Notes: generated by a model from the sequence alone, not told the origin. A DNA stretch of 64,000 nucleotides from Nocardioides aromaticivorans (GCF_013408525.1 NZ_JACBZM010000001.1:558001-622000); one strand, 5' to 3'; shown: positions 25,463-35,550, counted from the first letter of the stretch. Translations and numbers: made by a program.

Positions 25463-26655
25463 GACGTCACCGCCGGCGTGAGCCTGGAGAGCGGCTCGGA
25501 GAGCGCGTTGACGGCGTCGGAGAGGGCCTTGACCTCGTCCTTCGACAGCTCGGTGTAGGACACGAAGCCGTCGCCCGACCGGTGCTGGTCGAGCAGCTCC
25601 TGCAGGGCGCCGAACTTGGCGTCGAGCTCGTCGGCGAGCGCGGCGTCCTTGGTCGCGAGCAGCGGCTTCACGCCCTCGTAGGCGACGCGGGCGCCGTCGA
25701 CGTTGGCCTGGAAGTCCCACAGGTCGGTGTGCGACCAGGCCTCCTCCTCGCCGGTGATCTTGCCGGTGGCGACCTCCTCGAGCAGGCCGATCGAGCCGTT
25801 GGCGATCGCGTCGATCGGGTAGGTCAGCGCGTCCTTGCCGGTGGCGTGGATGCGCCGGTCGAGCTCGGTCGTGTTCGCGAGCAGGTCGTCGGCGTAGGTC
25901 GCGCGCTGCTGCGGGGTGAGCACCCGGTAGCCCGTGGCGTCCTGCGGCCACAGGTCCTTCTCGATGCGGTGCCAGCCGGTCCACTTCTCGCCGGCCGCGA
26001 AGTCGACGTCGGCCTCACGCGCGTCGGTCTTCGGGTCGAGGTCGCCGAAGGACTCCGCGACGGTCTCGATGCGCTCCCAGTGCTCGCGCGCCTTCGGGTA
26101 GAGCGCGCGCGCCTCGTCGTCCTTGCCGTCCTTGTAGAGCTGGACGAACTCCTTCGTCCGGAGCAGCAGCTGGTCGGACTGGTCCTGCACGTAGGAGCGG
26201 TAGTTGGCCTGCGCCTGGTCGATCAGCTCCTGGTCGGAGGCGCTGACCCCGGCCTCGTCGTCGGAGTGGCTGACCGCGAACTTCGCGCGGATGCCCTCGC
26301 CGACCATGCCCGGCTTGCAGGCGGTGAAGTAGTCGCCCTCGGGCGCGTTGACCGTGAGCTTCTTGGTCAGGTTGGGACCGATGTTCTCGACCTCGCCGAC
26401 GATCCGCAGTCCGTCGCTGCCGAGCAGGTAGAACTCGGTCACGTCGCTGCCGGTGTTGGTGACGTCGAAGGTCAGCGTGCCCGCGGGGGCCTCGACCGCG
26501 GACAGCTCGCACGCGACGTCGCTCGACGTGACCGTCACGGCGCGGGCGTCGCCGCCCTTGTCGCCGTCCGAGGAGGCGTTCTCGGTGCACGCCGCGAGGG
26601 CGGGTACGACGGCCAGCGTGGCCACCGAGGCGAGGAGGGTCGTGCGGATGCGCAT
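25459..26655 (-). CDS. efeO: EfeO iron-uptake lipoprotein/periplasmic component
   Basis: A 398-residue extracytoplasmic protein. A signal peptide ends in LAVVPALAAC, so it is probably lipid-anchored at that Cys. A cupredoxin-like domain follows (about 40-140) and then the M75 peptidase-like imelysin domain, with GWHRIEKDLW (HxxxE motif) and DFQANVDGARVAYEG. In EfeUOB it is thought to bind or oxidise ferrous iron for the permease. The ATG at 26655 lies 17 bases after efeU. Confidence 0.93.
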   Translation of the reverse strand: MRIRTTLLASVATLAVVPALAACTENASSDGDKGGDARAVTVTSSDVACELSAVEAPAGTLTFDVTNTGSDVTEFYLLGSDGLRIVGEVENIGPNLTKKLTVNAPEGDYFTACKPGMVGEGIRAKFAVSHSDDEAGVSASDQELIDQAQANYRSYVQDQSDQLLLRTKEFVQLYKDGKDDEARALYPKAREHWERIETVAESFGDLDPKTDAREADVDFAAGEKWTGWHRIEKDLWPQDATGYRVLTPQQRATYADDLLANTTELDRRIHATGKDALTYPIDAIANGSIGLLEEVATGKITGEEEAWSHTDLWDFQANVDGARVAYEGVKPLLATKDAALADELDAKFGALQELLDQHRSGDGFVSYTELSKDEVKALSDAVNALSEPLSRLTPAVTS

Positions 26656-26672
26656 GGAGGGGTGCTCCTGGT

Positions 26673-27527
26673 TCAGGACGCCGCGGGCGTCGGACGAGAG
26701 GTGGGGATCCGGGTGCGGAACAGGAAGAGGAGGCCGACCGGCACGACGTACACGACCCAGGCGAGGGCCTCGAGCCTCGTCGTGGCGGGCGAGAAGTTGA
26801 AGACGCCCTTGAGGAGCGTGCCGTACCAGGACGACGGCGGGATCACGTCGGAGACGTCGAAGGCCAGGCTGTGCAGGCCCGGCAGGATCCCGGCCTCCTG
26901 CAGGTCGTGGATGCCGTAGGCCAGGACGCCGCCGGCGACGACGATCAGGAAGGCGCCGGTCCAGGTGAAGAAGGCGGTCAGGTTGAGCCGCACCGCTCCC
27001 CGGTAGATCAGGTGGCCGAGGAGGACCGCGACGAGGATGCCGAGCAGGGCGCCGACGAGCGGCTCCCAGGTGGGCGTCACCGAGCCGGCTGCGTCGCGGG
27101 TGCCGGCCTGGGTGGCGGCCCACAGGAAGAGCGCGGTCTCCAGGCCCTCGCGCCCGACCGCGAGCATCGCGACGAGGGCGAGCGACCACCGGCCGGCGTC
27201 GGCGGCCCGGTCGACCTGGCCGCGCAGCTCCGCGCCGAGCCCGCGCGCGGCGGTGGACATCCAGAAGATCATCCAGGTCACGAACGCGACGGCGACCAGC
27301 GACAGCGTCCCGCCGATGGCCTCCTGGGCCTCGAAGGTGAGCCCACGGGGACCGAAGGTCAGCGCGGCGCCGAAGGCGAGCGCGACCCCGACGGCCAGGC
27401 CGACTCCGGCCCAGATCCGCGGCAGCAGCTCCCGGCGCCCGGACTTGACCAGGTAGGCCACCAGGATGCTGACCACCAGCGCGGCCTCGAGGCCTTCGCG
27501 CAGTCCGATCAGGAAGTTGGCGAGCAC
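26673..27527 (-). CDS. efeU: EfeU iron permease (OFeT/FTR1 family)
   Basis: A 284-residue membrane protein with seven hydrophobic helices and the two REGLE motifs that bind iron in this family (LREGLEAAL near residue 9 and GREGLETALF near 128). It is the first gene of efeUOB. A near-consensus IdeR/DtxR box 20 bases upstream indicates repression when iron is plentiful. Confidence 0.95.
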   Translation of the reverse strand: MLANFLIGLREGLEAALVVSILVAYLVKSGRRELLPRIWAGVGLAVGVALAFGAALTFGPRGLTFEAQEAIGGTLSLVAVAFVTWMIFWMSTAARGLGAELRGQVDRAADAGRWSLALVAMLAVGREGLETALFLWAATQAGTRDAAGSVTPTWEPLVGALLGILVAVLLGHLIYRGAVRLNLTAFFTWTGAFLIVVAGGVLAYGIHDLQEAGILPGLHSLAFDVSDVIPPSSWYGTLLKGVFNFSPATTRLEALAWVVYVVPVGLLFLFRTRIPTSRPTPAAS

Positions 27528-27546
27528 GGTTCGCCAATGTACGCCG

Positions 27547-27565
27547 TTTGCTTAGCCTCACCTAA
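27547..27565 (-). promoter_or_regulatory. IdeR/DtxR iron box before efeUOB
   Basis: The minus-strand 19-mer TTAGGTGAGGCTAAGCAAA follows the consensus TTAGGTTAGGCTAACCTAA with 15 of 19 positions identical, including the TTAGG and GGCTAA cores. It lies just before the efeU start, where a repressor would block transcription. Confidence 0.8.
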
Positions 27566-27610
27566 CCGGGGTCCATTTCCGATGGCACCGGATGCGCGTA
27601 GCCTCCCGTC

Positions 27611-28354
27611 ATGGGGAAGGGGTCGCGCGACCTCGAACGACCGGGCCTCCTGCTCGCCGGGGCCCTGGTCCTCCTGCTGTGCGTGCTGGCGACCGCGTCC
27701 GGGCAGGGCGTCGACTGGCCGGTCCTCGAGTCGGACCCGCCCTCGGTGTCCGAGGGCGAGCGGCCGACCGACGACATCACCGGCGAGCGGGGCGGCGAGC
27801 CCGAGGAGGCGGACCACGACCGGGACCGGTCCGGCGACGGCGACGGCCTGCTGCTGCCGGGCCGCGCCGCCGCGGTCGCGCTGGTCGTCGCGCTCGGCCT
27901 GGTGCTCGCCGCCGTGCTCGTCCGGCTGCGCTTCTCGCTGCGCCACCGCCGGCGCCGGGACGGCCGCCCCGCGGCCGGCCTCCTCCTCGACCCGGTCGAG
28001 CCCGAGACGCTCGACGACGCCGACGCGCTGGCCGAGGCGCTGGCCGAGGGCATCGCCGACCTGGACGCCGGAACCGCGCGCAACGGCATCGTCGCGGCCT
28101 GGCTCCGGCTCGAGGCCGCCACCGAGTCCGAGCGCTTCCACCGCGATCCCGCCGACACCCCGGCCGAGTTCGTGGCGCACGTGCTGGCGTCGTACGACCT
28201 CGATGGCGGGGCGATCGACCGCCTCGCCGTGCTCTACCGCGAGGCGCGCTTCTCGCAGCACGCCCTCGGGGAGGCCCAGCGGTCCGAGGCCGCGGCCTGC
28301 CTGGCCACCCTGCTGCGGGGCCTGCCCGCAGCGCGACGGAGGAACGTCCGATGA
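27611..28354 (+). CDS. DUF4129 membrane protein
   Basis: A 247-residue protein with an N-terminal membrane helix (LLLAGALVLLLCVLA), an acidic external loop, a second helix (about 88-106) and a cytosolic DUF4129 domain (AAWLRLEAATESERFHRDPADTPAEF). DUF4129 proteins accompany MoxR ATPases, DUF58 proteins and transglutaminase-like membrane enzymes. TAGCCT ends 6 bases before the ATG, so the operon may be leaderless. First of five overlapping genes. Confidence 0.82.
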   Translation: MGKGSRDLERPGLLLAGALVLLLCVLATASGQGVDWPVLESDPPSVSEGERPTDDITGERGGEPEEADHDRDRSGDGDGLLLPGRAAAVALVVALGLVLAAVLVRLRFSLRHRRRRDGRPAAGLLLDPVEPETLDDADALAEALAEGIADLDAGTARNGIVAAWLRLEAATESERFHRDPADTPAEFVAHVLASYDLDGGAIDRLAVLYREARFSQHALGEAQRSEAAACLATLLRGLPAARRRNVR

Positions 28355-28730
28355 CCCTCGCCCTGATCGCTGCCGTCGTCGCGACCGCGACCCTCGTCGT
28401 CCTCGCCCTCGTGCTCGCCGGGGAGGTCCCGGAGATCGTGTGGCCCGACGAGGAGCCGCTGCACGTGCGCGACGACCGGGCCCACGACCTGCAGCTCACC
28501 CACCTCGCCCGGCTGGTAGCCGCCCAGGACCCGACCGCCCTCCATGCCGAGGTGGTCGAGGTCGTCGACCAGCTCCTGGGTACGACGGCCGTCCTCGCGG
28601 GTCCTGCGGGGATCGCCCCGCGCTCGGCCCTGCCCGGGGAGGTGCGCCGCTTCCTCGACCGGCCACCCCTCGACTCCCCCGACCGCTACCGCCGGCAGCT
28701 CGCCGGCGTTCTCGACCGGCTGGAGGAGCT

Positions 28731-28734
<4 letters not shown>
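28351..28734 (+). CDS. Small membrane-anchored protein of the MoxR operon
   Basis: A 127-residue protein starting in the previous stop (ATGA) and ending in the next start (GTGA). One N-terminal membrane helix (LIAAVVATATLVVLALVLAG) is followed by a helical soluble part. I recognise no domain. Its place between DUF4129 and MoxR is conserved in many actinobacterial clusters of this type, so it is likely a subunit of the same membrane assembly. Confidence 0.75.
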
Positions 28735-29710
<976 letters not shown>

Positions 29711-29714
<4 letters not shown>

Positions 29715-31009
29715 GCACCATGGGTTGGCACCCCACCCACGCCCACCTGCGGGCGGTGACCCTCGGCTTCGGCCTGCTCCTCGTCGGCATCGTGCTCGGC
29801 CGGATCGACCTCGTCGTGCTGGCGACCCCGCTGCTGCTGGTCGCGCTCGCCGGCGCCGCGTCCCGCCCGCGCGTCGTACCCGCCGTGGCGGCGACCGGCG
29901 GCTCGCTCGCCGTGCACGAGGGCGAGGACCTGCTCTGGTCGGCGACCGTCGAGGACCTGCCGCCCGGCGGCGTGGTCGCCGCCCACCACCCCGGCCAGCG
30001 CTGGCTCGAGGTGGAGCCCGCGGACGGCCTCCTCGTGCCGGAGGAGGGCGGGGTCGCGCGGGCGGAGATCGGGCTCCGCCCGGTCCGGTGGGGCCGGCGC
30101 ACGCTGGGCGCCCCCGCCGTCACCGCGTACGACGCCTGGGCGGCCTGGCGCTGGGTGGCGGACCGCCCGCAGCCGCTCCGGCTGACGGTCCTGCCGTCGA
30201 AGGAGCAGGTCGACACGACCGCTCCCGCACCCCACCCGAACGGGCTGGTCGGGCAGGAGCGGGCCGGCCGTCCGGGCGAGGGCACCGAGTTCGCGAAGGT
30301 GCGCCCGTTCGAGCCGGGCGACCGGCTGCGGCGGATCCACTGGGCGGCCTCGGCCCGCACCGGGACGCTCCACGTGACGGCGACGCACGCCGACGAGGAC
30401 GCCCACGTCGTGCTGCTGGTCGACGCGGTCAACGACGTGGGCGCGAGCGAGGGCATCACGGGCGCCCGCAGCAGCATGGACCTCGCCGTGCGCGCGGCGG
30501 CGGTGCTGGCCGAGCACTTCCTGCGCCGGGGCGACCGGGTCGGGCTGCGGGTGTTCGGCGACTGGCGGGTCAGCTTCCTGCCCTCGTCGTCGGGCCGCCA
30601 CCAGCTGCGACGGCTGCTCGACACGCTCGCCCTGGTGGAGCCCGGCACGGCCCGTGGCGAGGACGCGCTCGCGGCCCGCCAGGGTCTCGGCGCGGGCACC
30701 CTGGCGATCCTGTTGTCCCCACTGATCGAGCCCGCGTCGACCCAGCAGGTCGCCATGCTGACCAGTGCCGGCATCGACGTGGTCGTCGTCGACACGCTGC
30801 CGGCCGAGCTGGCGAGCGGCGCCGGCCCCGGCGGCACGCCCGAGGAGCGGCTGGCCTGGCGGCTGCGGATGCTGCAGCGCCGCGTCGAGCGCGACCGGAT
30901 GGCGTCGCTGGGCATCCCGGTCGTCACCTGGGCCGGTCCGCACAGCATCGACCGCGTCCTGCGCGACCTCACCCGGCGCTCGTCGACGCCACGCATGGTG
31001 CGGCGATGA
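29711..31009 (+). CDS. DUF58 protein
   Basis: A 432-residue protein with two N-terminal membrane helices (about 18-55), a beta-rich middle and the DUF58 signature region (FAKVRPFEPGDRLRRIHWAASART, about 197-220). The VWA-like C-terminal half follows. The family is the regular partner of MoxR ATPases; its exact role is unknown. It begins with GTG overlapping the moxR stop (GTGA). Confidence 0.9.
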
Positions 31010-31539
31010 GCGGCCTGCAGGTCACCGTCCGCGACCGCCGGGGTCGCTGGGTCGCCACCCTGTCCCCCGCCGCCGTCGGCCGTTGGCTCCTCGTGGTCGG
31101 GCCGATGCTCGCGGTCGTGGTCGCCGTCGCGACCGCCGCACCCGACAGCCCGTGGTGGCCGGCCGCGGTCGTCGGGCTGCTCGCGCTCGGGTCCGCCGAG
31201 CTGCCCGACAGTCCTGCTCCCCTGCTCACCCTGGGCGTCGCCGCGGCATGGTGGGTGGCCGCCGTCCCCGACCCGACGGGCGGTCCCGTCCTCGTCGTGG
31301 CCGTGGCCTTCCTCGTCTTCCACACGACGACCGCGTACGCCGCCTCGGGCCCGCCCGGCCGCACGGCGGACCGCCGGGTCGTGCGCGCCGTGGTCTCCCG
31401 GACGACGCCGATCGGGGCGGCGACCCTCGCCGTCGGGGTGCTCGCGGTCGCGGCGGAGGGGACGGACGTCGTACCGGGGGCGGTGGTGGTGGCGCTGCTC
31501 GCCCTGGCCGCACTGGCGTGGCTGACGACCAGGCAGTGA
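31006..31539 (+). CDS. Hydrophobic membrane protein, last gene of the MoxR operon
   Basis: A 177-residue protein with about five hydrophobic helices and no soluble domain. It overlaps DUF58 by ATGA. It takes the place where related clusters carry a transglutaminase-type membrane protein, but it has no catalytic domain. Function unknown. Confidence 0.75.
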   Translation: MSGLQVTVRDRRGRWVATLSPAAVGRWLLVVGPMLAVVVAVATAAPDSPWWPAAVVGLLALGSAELPDSPAPLLTLGVAAAWWVAAVPDPTGGPVLVVAVAFLVFHTTTAYAASGPPGRTADRRVVRAVVSRTTPIGAATLAVGVLAVAAEGTDVVPGAVVVALLALAALAWLTTRQ

Positions 31540-31622
31540 GACCCGGCGGGCCCCGGTGCGCGGCGGTCCCGGTGACTACTAGGGTCGGATCCAGCGAGCT
31601 TCACGGGACGAAGGAGTCAGGC

Positions 31623-32075
31623 ATGCGGGTGTTCACGACGTTCGAGGAGGTCGCCGAGGCGGCCGGCACCGATCTCGGCACGAGCGAGTGGGTGACCATC
31701 GACCAGCGCCGGGTGAACCAGTTCGCCGACGCGACCGGCGACCACCAGTGGATCCACGTCGACATGGAGCGCGCCAAGGAAGGCCCCTTCGGGGGGACCA
31801 TCGCCCACGGCTACCTGACCCTGTCGCTGGTGCCGTGGCTCGGCAGCCAGGTCTTCACGCTGCGCACCCCGGGCGCCAAGCTCAACTACGGCGTCAACAA
31901 GGTCCGCTTCCCCCACCCGCTGCTGGTGGGCAAGCGGATCCGCCTGCACGTGAAGATGGGCGAGGTCGTCGACATCCCCAGCGGCAAGCAGCTCACCGTG
32001 CAGCACACGATCGAGATCGAGGGCGAGGACAAGCCCGCCTGTGTCGCGGAGACGGTCGTCCTGCTGCTGCCCTGA
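31623..32075 (+). CDS. MaoC-like (R)-hydratase/dehydratase
   Basis: A 150-residue hot-dog-fold protein. The catalytic Asp/His region reads NQFADATGDHQWIHVD with GGTIAHGYLTLSL following, as in enoyl-CoA hydratases of the MaoC type, which act on acyl-CoA or polyketide intermediates. AAGGAG precedes the ATG at 31623. No lipid genes are adjacent, so the substrate is open. It converges with a DsbA-like gene, and a double-palindrome repeat lies in between. Confidence 0.9.
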   Translation: MRVFTTFEEVAEAAGTDLGTSEWVTIDQRRVNQFADATGDHQWIHVDMERAKEGPFGGTIAHGYLTLSLVPWLGSQVFTLRTPGAKLNYGVNKVRFPHPLLVGKRIRLHVKMGEVVDIPSGKQLTVQHTIEIEGEDKPACVAETVVLLLP

Positions 32076-32080
32076 CGCTG

Positions 32081-32147
32081 CATGAATCCCCGGTCGACCG
32101 GGTATTCATGCACTTGTCAGGCGTTGCAACACCCGACAAGTGCATGA
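32081..32147. repeat. Double-palindrome element, copy 2
   Basis: This matches the element at 4731-4798 base for base apart from six positions. One change in the left arm of the second hairpin (g to a, 32112) is balanced by a partner change (c to t, 32141), keeping the base pair. One mismatch (32133) would be a G-U wobble on the minus strand. It lies between convergent genes, 5 bases after the MaoC-like stop. Confidence 0.8.
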
Positions 32148-32160
32148 GCTGCCGGACGAG

Positions 32161-32805
32161 TCAGGCGTCGGCCCGGCTGCTCCAAGCCTGCTCGAGCGCC
32201 TGCTCGAACAGCTCGGTCGGCTGCGCGCCGGAGATCCCGAAGCGTCCGTCGATGACGAAGAAGGGCACGCCGGACGAGCCGTAGGCGCGCGCCTGCGCGA
32301 CGTCGGCCATGACCTCGTCGCGGTACTCGTCGCCGGCCAGCACCTCGTCGACCCGGCCCGCGTCGAGACCGGCCTCGGCCGCCGCCTTGCGGAGCACGTC
32401 GTGGTCGCCGAGCGACTCACCACGGGTGAAGTACGCCGCCAGCACCTGCTCCATCAGCTCGTGCTGCCGGCCCTCCGCCTCGGCCAGGTGCAGCAGCCGG
32501 TGGGCGGTGAGGGTGCGGGCGTGCAGGGCGTCGGCGTGCGCGAAGGTGAGCCCCTCGCCGGCGGCGACCTCGTCCGCGCGCGCCATCATGGCGCGGGTGC
32601 CGGCCTCGTCGGCGCCGAACTTCCGGCCCAGCACGGTCACCGTCGACTCGGTGCCGACCTCGGGGGCGAAGGGGTCCAGCTCGTAGGAGCGGTAGACGAC
32701 CTCCACCTCGTCCGCGTGCTCGAACCCGGCGACCGCCTTCTCCAGGCGTCGCTTGCCGATGTAGCACCACGGACAGACGACGTCGGCCCAGATCTCGATA
32801 CGCAC
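32161..32805 (-). CDS. DsbA-family oxidoreductase, FrnE-like
   Basis: A 214-residue thioredoxin-fold protein with the CPWC active-site motif (VVCPWCYIGKRRLE, Cys at about 11 and 14) and the cis-proline region SSGVPFFVIDGRFGISGAQP. FrnE/DsbA-like proteins of this kind are cytosolic 2-hydroxychromene isomerase relatives or disulfide enzymes, and no signal peptide is present. Divergent from an ABC exporter operon. Confidence 0.92.
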   Translation of the reverse strand: MRIEIWADVVCPWCYIGKRRLEKAVAGFEHADEVEVVYRSYELDPFAPEVGTESTVTVLGRKFGADEAGTRAMMARADEVAAGEGLTFAHADALHARTLTAHRLLHLAEAEGRQHELMEQVLAAYFTRGESLGDHDVLRKAAAEAGLDAGRVDEVLAGDEYRDEVMADVAQARAYGSSGVPFFVIDGRFGISGAQPTELFEQALEQAWSSRADA

Positions 32806-32824
32806 GAGGGGTGCAACGCGTCGT

Positions 32825-32870
32825 ACCCCTGAATGCTTCCCCTGACCCGCCTCAGGGTCGGCTCAGGGGT
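32825..32870. promoter_or_regulatory. Symmetrical four-site operator candidate upstream of ABC operon
   Basis: Half-sites CCCTGA at 32827 and 32840 and their complements TCAGGG at 32852 and 32863 form nested inverted repeats (outer ACCCCTGA...TCAGGGGT) in the divergent spacer between the DsbA-like gene and the ABC ATPase gene. Such symmetry suggests binding of a dimeric or tetrameric regulator; its identity is unknown. Confidence 0.5.
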
Positions 32871-32926
32871 CGGTCAAGGGATCTGCCCGAAGCGCCCGAG
32901 GCCTGCTCCCGGCGAGGCTTCGGGCC

Positions 32927-33853
32927 ATGATCACAGTCGAGTCGCTCTCCAAGACCTACGGCAGCTTCACCGCTGTCGACAACGTGTCGTTCACCGCCGC
33001 GCCGGGCCGGGTCACCGGCTTCCTCGGCCCCAACGGTGCCGGCAAGTCCACCACCATGCGGGTCATGGTCGGACTGACCAACCCGGGCAGCGGCGAGGTC
33101 CGCGTCCTGGGCCGTCGGTTCCGCGACCTGCCCGACCCGGGCCGCGAGGTCGGCGTGCTGCTGGACGCCTCCGCCCAGCACGCGGGCCGCACCGGTCGCG
33201 AGATCCTCACCATCGCCGCCCTGACGATGGGCCTGCCGCGCACCCGCGTGGACGAGATGCTCGAGCGGGTCAGCCTCACGCCCGACGAGGCCAGCCGCCG
33301 CGTGCGCAACTACTCCCTCGGCATGCGCCAGCGGCTCGGCATCGGCACCGCGCTGATGGGCGACCCCGAGGTGCTCATCCTCGACGAGCCGGCCAACGGC
33401 CTCGACCCGGCCGGCATCCGCTGGATGCGCGACCTGCTGCGCGACTTCGCCGACCAGGGCGGCACGGTGCTCCTGTCGAGCCACCTGCTGCACGAGATCG
33501 AGGTCATCGCCGACGACATCGTCGTCATCGGCAACGGCCGGATCGTCGCCCAGGGCACCAAGGACGAGCTGCTGGCCGGCGCCGGCACCCTCGTTCGCTC
33601 CGCCGACGGTACGGCGCTCGCGGGCGCCCTCCAGGCCGCCGGCATCACCGCCCGGCCGAGCTCGGGCGGCGCCGTCCTCGCCGAGGCCGACCTGACCCGG
33701 GTCGGCCAGGCCGCCTTCGCGGCCGGCATCGCCGTCACCGAGCTGCGCGCCGCCGACGGCGCCGGCCTCGAGGAGATGTTCCTCGCGCTGACCGCCGAGA
33801 GCCAGCGCGACACCGTGAACCACGCCTCGACCACCGAAGGAGCAGCAGCATGA
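32927..33853 (+). CDS. ABC transporter ATP-binding protein
   Basis: A 308-residue ATPase of the CcmA/NatA group with GPNGAGKST, the signature YSLGMRQRLG and Walker B VLILDEPANGLDP, plus a C-terminal extension of about 90 residues. It precedes two ABC-2 type permeases with a 4-base overlap, forming a three-gene exporter operon. The substrate is unknown; bacitracin or lantibiotic-type exporters look like this. Confidence 0.94.
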   Translation: MITVESLSKTYGSFTAVDNVSFTAAPGRVTGFLGPNGAGKSTTMRVMVGLTNPGSGEVRVLGRRFRDLPDPGREVGVLLDASAQHAGRTGREILTIAALTMGLPRTRVDEMLERVSLTPDEASRRVRNYSLGMRQRLGIGTALMGDPEVLILDEPANGLDPAGIRWMRDLLRDFADQGGTVLLSSHLLHEIEVIADDIVVIGNGRIVAQGTKDELLAGAGTLVRSADGTALAGALQAAGITARPSSGGAVLAEADLTRVGQAAFAAGIAVTELRAADGAGLEEMFLALTAESQRDTVNHASTTEGAAA

Positions 33854-34671
33854 GCGCCACCACCCTCGAGCAGGCCTCCGCAGCCGTCGTACCCGCTGCG
33901 GCGCGGACGCGTCCGGCGCCGGCCGCCACGCCGTTCCGCCGCGTCGTGGGCGTCGAGCTCCGCAAGATGTTCGACACCCGCTCCGGCTTCTGGCTGATGG
34001 CCAGCATCGTGATCGCCTCGGTGATCGCGACCACCCTGACCGTCCTCCTGGGCGACCGGGACTCCCTGACCTTCGACTCGTTCGCGGCCGCCGTCGGCAG
34101 CCCGATGTCGATCGTCCTCCCGGTGATCGGCGTGCTCGCCGTGACCAGCGAGTGGAGCCAGCGCACGTCGCTGACGACCTTCACCCTGGTGCCCAGCCGG
34201 CCGCGGGTGCTCGCCGCCAAGCTGCTCAACACCCTCGCCATCGGCGCGCTCGGCATGCTCGTCGCGCTCGCGGTCGGCGCAGCCGGCAACCTGATCACCT
34301 CGGCGATCACCGGTGTCGACGCCCAGTGGGACATCTCCGCCGGAACCTTCGCCCAGATCGTGCTGGCCAACGAGCTCGGCATGCTGCTCGGCTTCGCGCT
34401 GGGCCTGCTGTTCCGCAACTCCCCCGCCGCGATCGTCGGCTACTTCGTGACCGCGCTGGTCCTGCCCGGGCTGACCAGCGCCCTCGCGTCCACCCAGCAG
34501 TGGTGGGCGGACAACGGCGCGTGGTTCGACCTGAACCAGACCCGCTTCCTCCTCTTCGACTCGACCCTCACCGGCCAGGAGTGGGCGCAGCTCGCCGTCA
34601 CCTCGGCGCTGTGGATCGTGCTCCCGCTGCTCGTCGGCCTGCGCCTGGTGCTGCGGTCCGAGGTGAAGTGA
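33850..34671 (+). CDS. ABC-2 type permease, paralog 1
   Basis: A 273-residue membrane protein with six hydrophobic segments. The motif TPFRRVVGVELRKMFDTRSGFWL and SEWSQRTSLTTFTLVPSRPRVL recur almost unchanged in the following gene. Starts within the ATPase stop (ATGA). It would form a heterodimeric channel with paralog 2. Confidence 0.9.
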   Translation: MSATTLEQASAAVVPAAARTRPAPAATPFRRVVGVELRKMFDTRSGFWLMASIVIASVIATTLTVLLGDRDSLTFDSFAAAVGSPMSIVLPVIGVLAVTSEWSQRTSLTTFTLVPSRPRVLAAKLLNTLAIGALGMLVALAVGAAGNLITSAITGVDAQWDISAGTFAQIVLANELGMLLGFALGLLFRNSPAAIVGYFVTALVLPGLTSALASTQQWWADNGAWFDLNQTRFLLFDSTLTGQEWAQLAVTSALWIVLPLLVGLRLVLRSEVK

Positions 34672-34674
34672 GCC

Positions 34675-35499
34675 ATGACCGCCACCACCGTCGAGACGGG
34701 CACGGGCAGGGGCGCCGGCCAGGCCGCCCCCGCCCGTGCCGTCCCCGCCGCGACCCCGTTCCGCCGCGTGCTCCACGTCGAGCTGCGCAAGATGTTCGAC
34801 ACCCGCTCGGGGCTCTGGCTGATGGTGGGCGTCGCGGCCCTCTCGGTCATCGCGACCGTCGCCGTGATCCTGTTCGCCCCCGATGACCAGATCACCTACG
34901 AGAGCTTCGCGACGGCCATCGGCCTGCCGCTCTCGGTCATCCTGCCGATGATCGCCATCCTCGGGATCACGAGCGAGTGGAGCCAGCGCAGCGGACTGAC
35001 GACGTTCACCCTGGTCCCGAGCCGGGGCCGGGTGATCGGCGCCAAGGCCGCCGCGACCCTCCTGGTCGGCGTGGTGTCGATGGCCGTCGCGTTCGCGGTC
35101 GGTGCCCTCGGCAACCTGGCGGGCTCGGCCGTGGCCGGCGTCGACACCGTCTGGAACGTCTCGCTCGGCGCCGTGCCGCAGATCGTGCTCGGCAACCTCG
35201 TCGGGATGGCGGTCGGCTTCGCGCTCGGCGTCGTGCTCCGCAGCTCCCCGGCCGCGATCGTCGGCTACTTCGTCGTGTCGTTCGTGATGCCGGGCATCCT
35301 CGTGCTGCTGGCCGAGGTGCGCGAGTGGTTCGCGGACCTCCAGCCGTGGGTCGACTGGAACACCAGCCAGGTCACGCTCTTCGACGGAGCCACGGACACG
35401 GCGCGGGAGTGGGCGATGCTAGGGACCACCTCGGCCATCTGGATCGTGCTGCCCCTCGTCGTGGGCGGGTTGTTCGTGCGCCGCTCCGAGGTGAAGTAG
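34675..35499 (+). CDS. ABC-2 type permease, paralog 2
   Basis: A 274-residue paralog of the preceding permease, three bases downstream, with the shared LRKMFDTRSGLWLMVGVA, EWSQRSGLTTFTLVPSRG and SSPAAIVGYFVVSFVMPG segments and the same C-terminal RSEVK. The pair arose by tandem duplication. A hairpin terminator follows. Confidence 0.9.
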   Translation: MTATTVETGTGRGAGQAAPARAVPAATPFRRVLHVELRKMFDTRSGLWLMVGVAALSVIATVAVILFAPDDQITYESFATAIGLPLSVILPMIAILGITSEWSQRSGLTTFTLVPSRGRVIGAKAAATLLVGVVSMAVAFAVGALGNLAGSAVAGVDTVWNVSLGAVPQIVLGNLVGMAVGFALGVVLRSSPAAIVGYFVVSFVMPGILVLLAEVREWFADLQPWVDWNTSQVTLFDGATDTAREWAMLGTTSAIWIVLPLVVGGLFVRRSEVK

Positions 35500-35509
35500 G
35501 ACGCGACGT

Positions 35510-35550
35510 CGACGGCTCGTTCCCGCACTCGTGCCGGGGGCGAGCCGTCG
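35510..35550 (+). terminator. Hairpin terminator of the ABC exporter operon
   Basis: Ten-base perfect arms cgacggctcg (35510-35519) and cgagccgtcg (35541-35550) start 11 bases after the second permease stop; gcgttctt follows. Confidence 0.6.
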
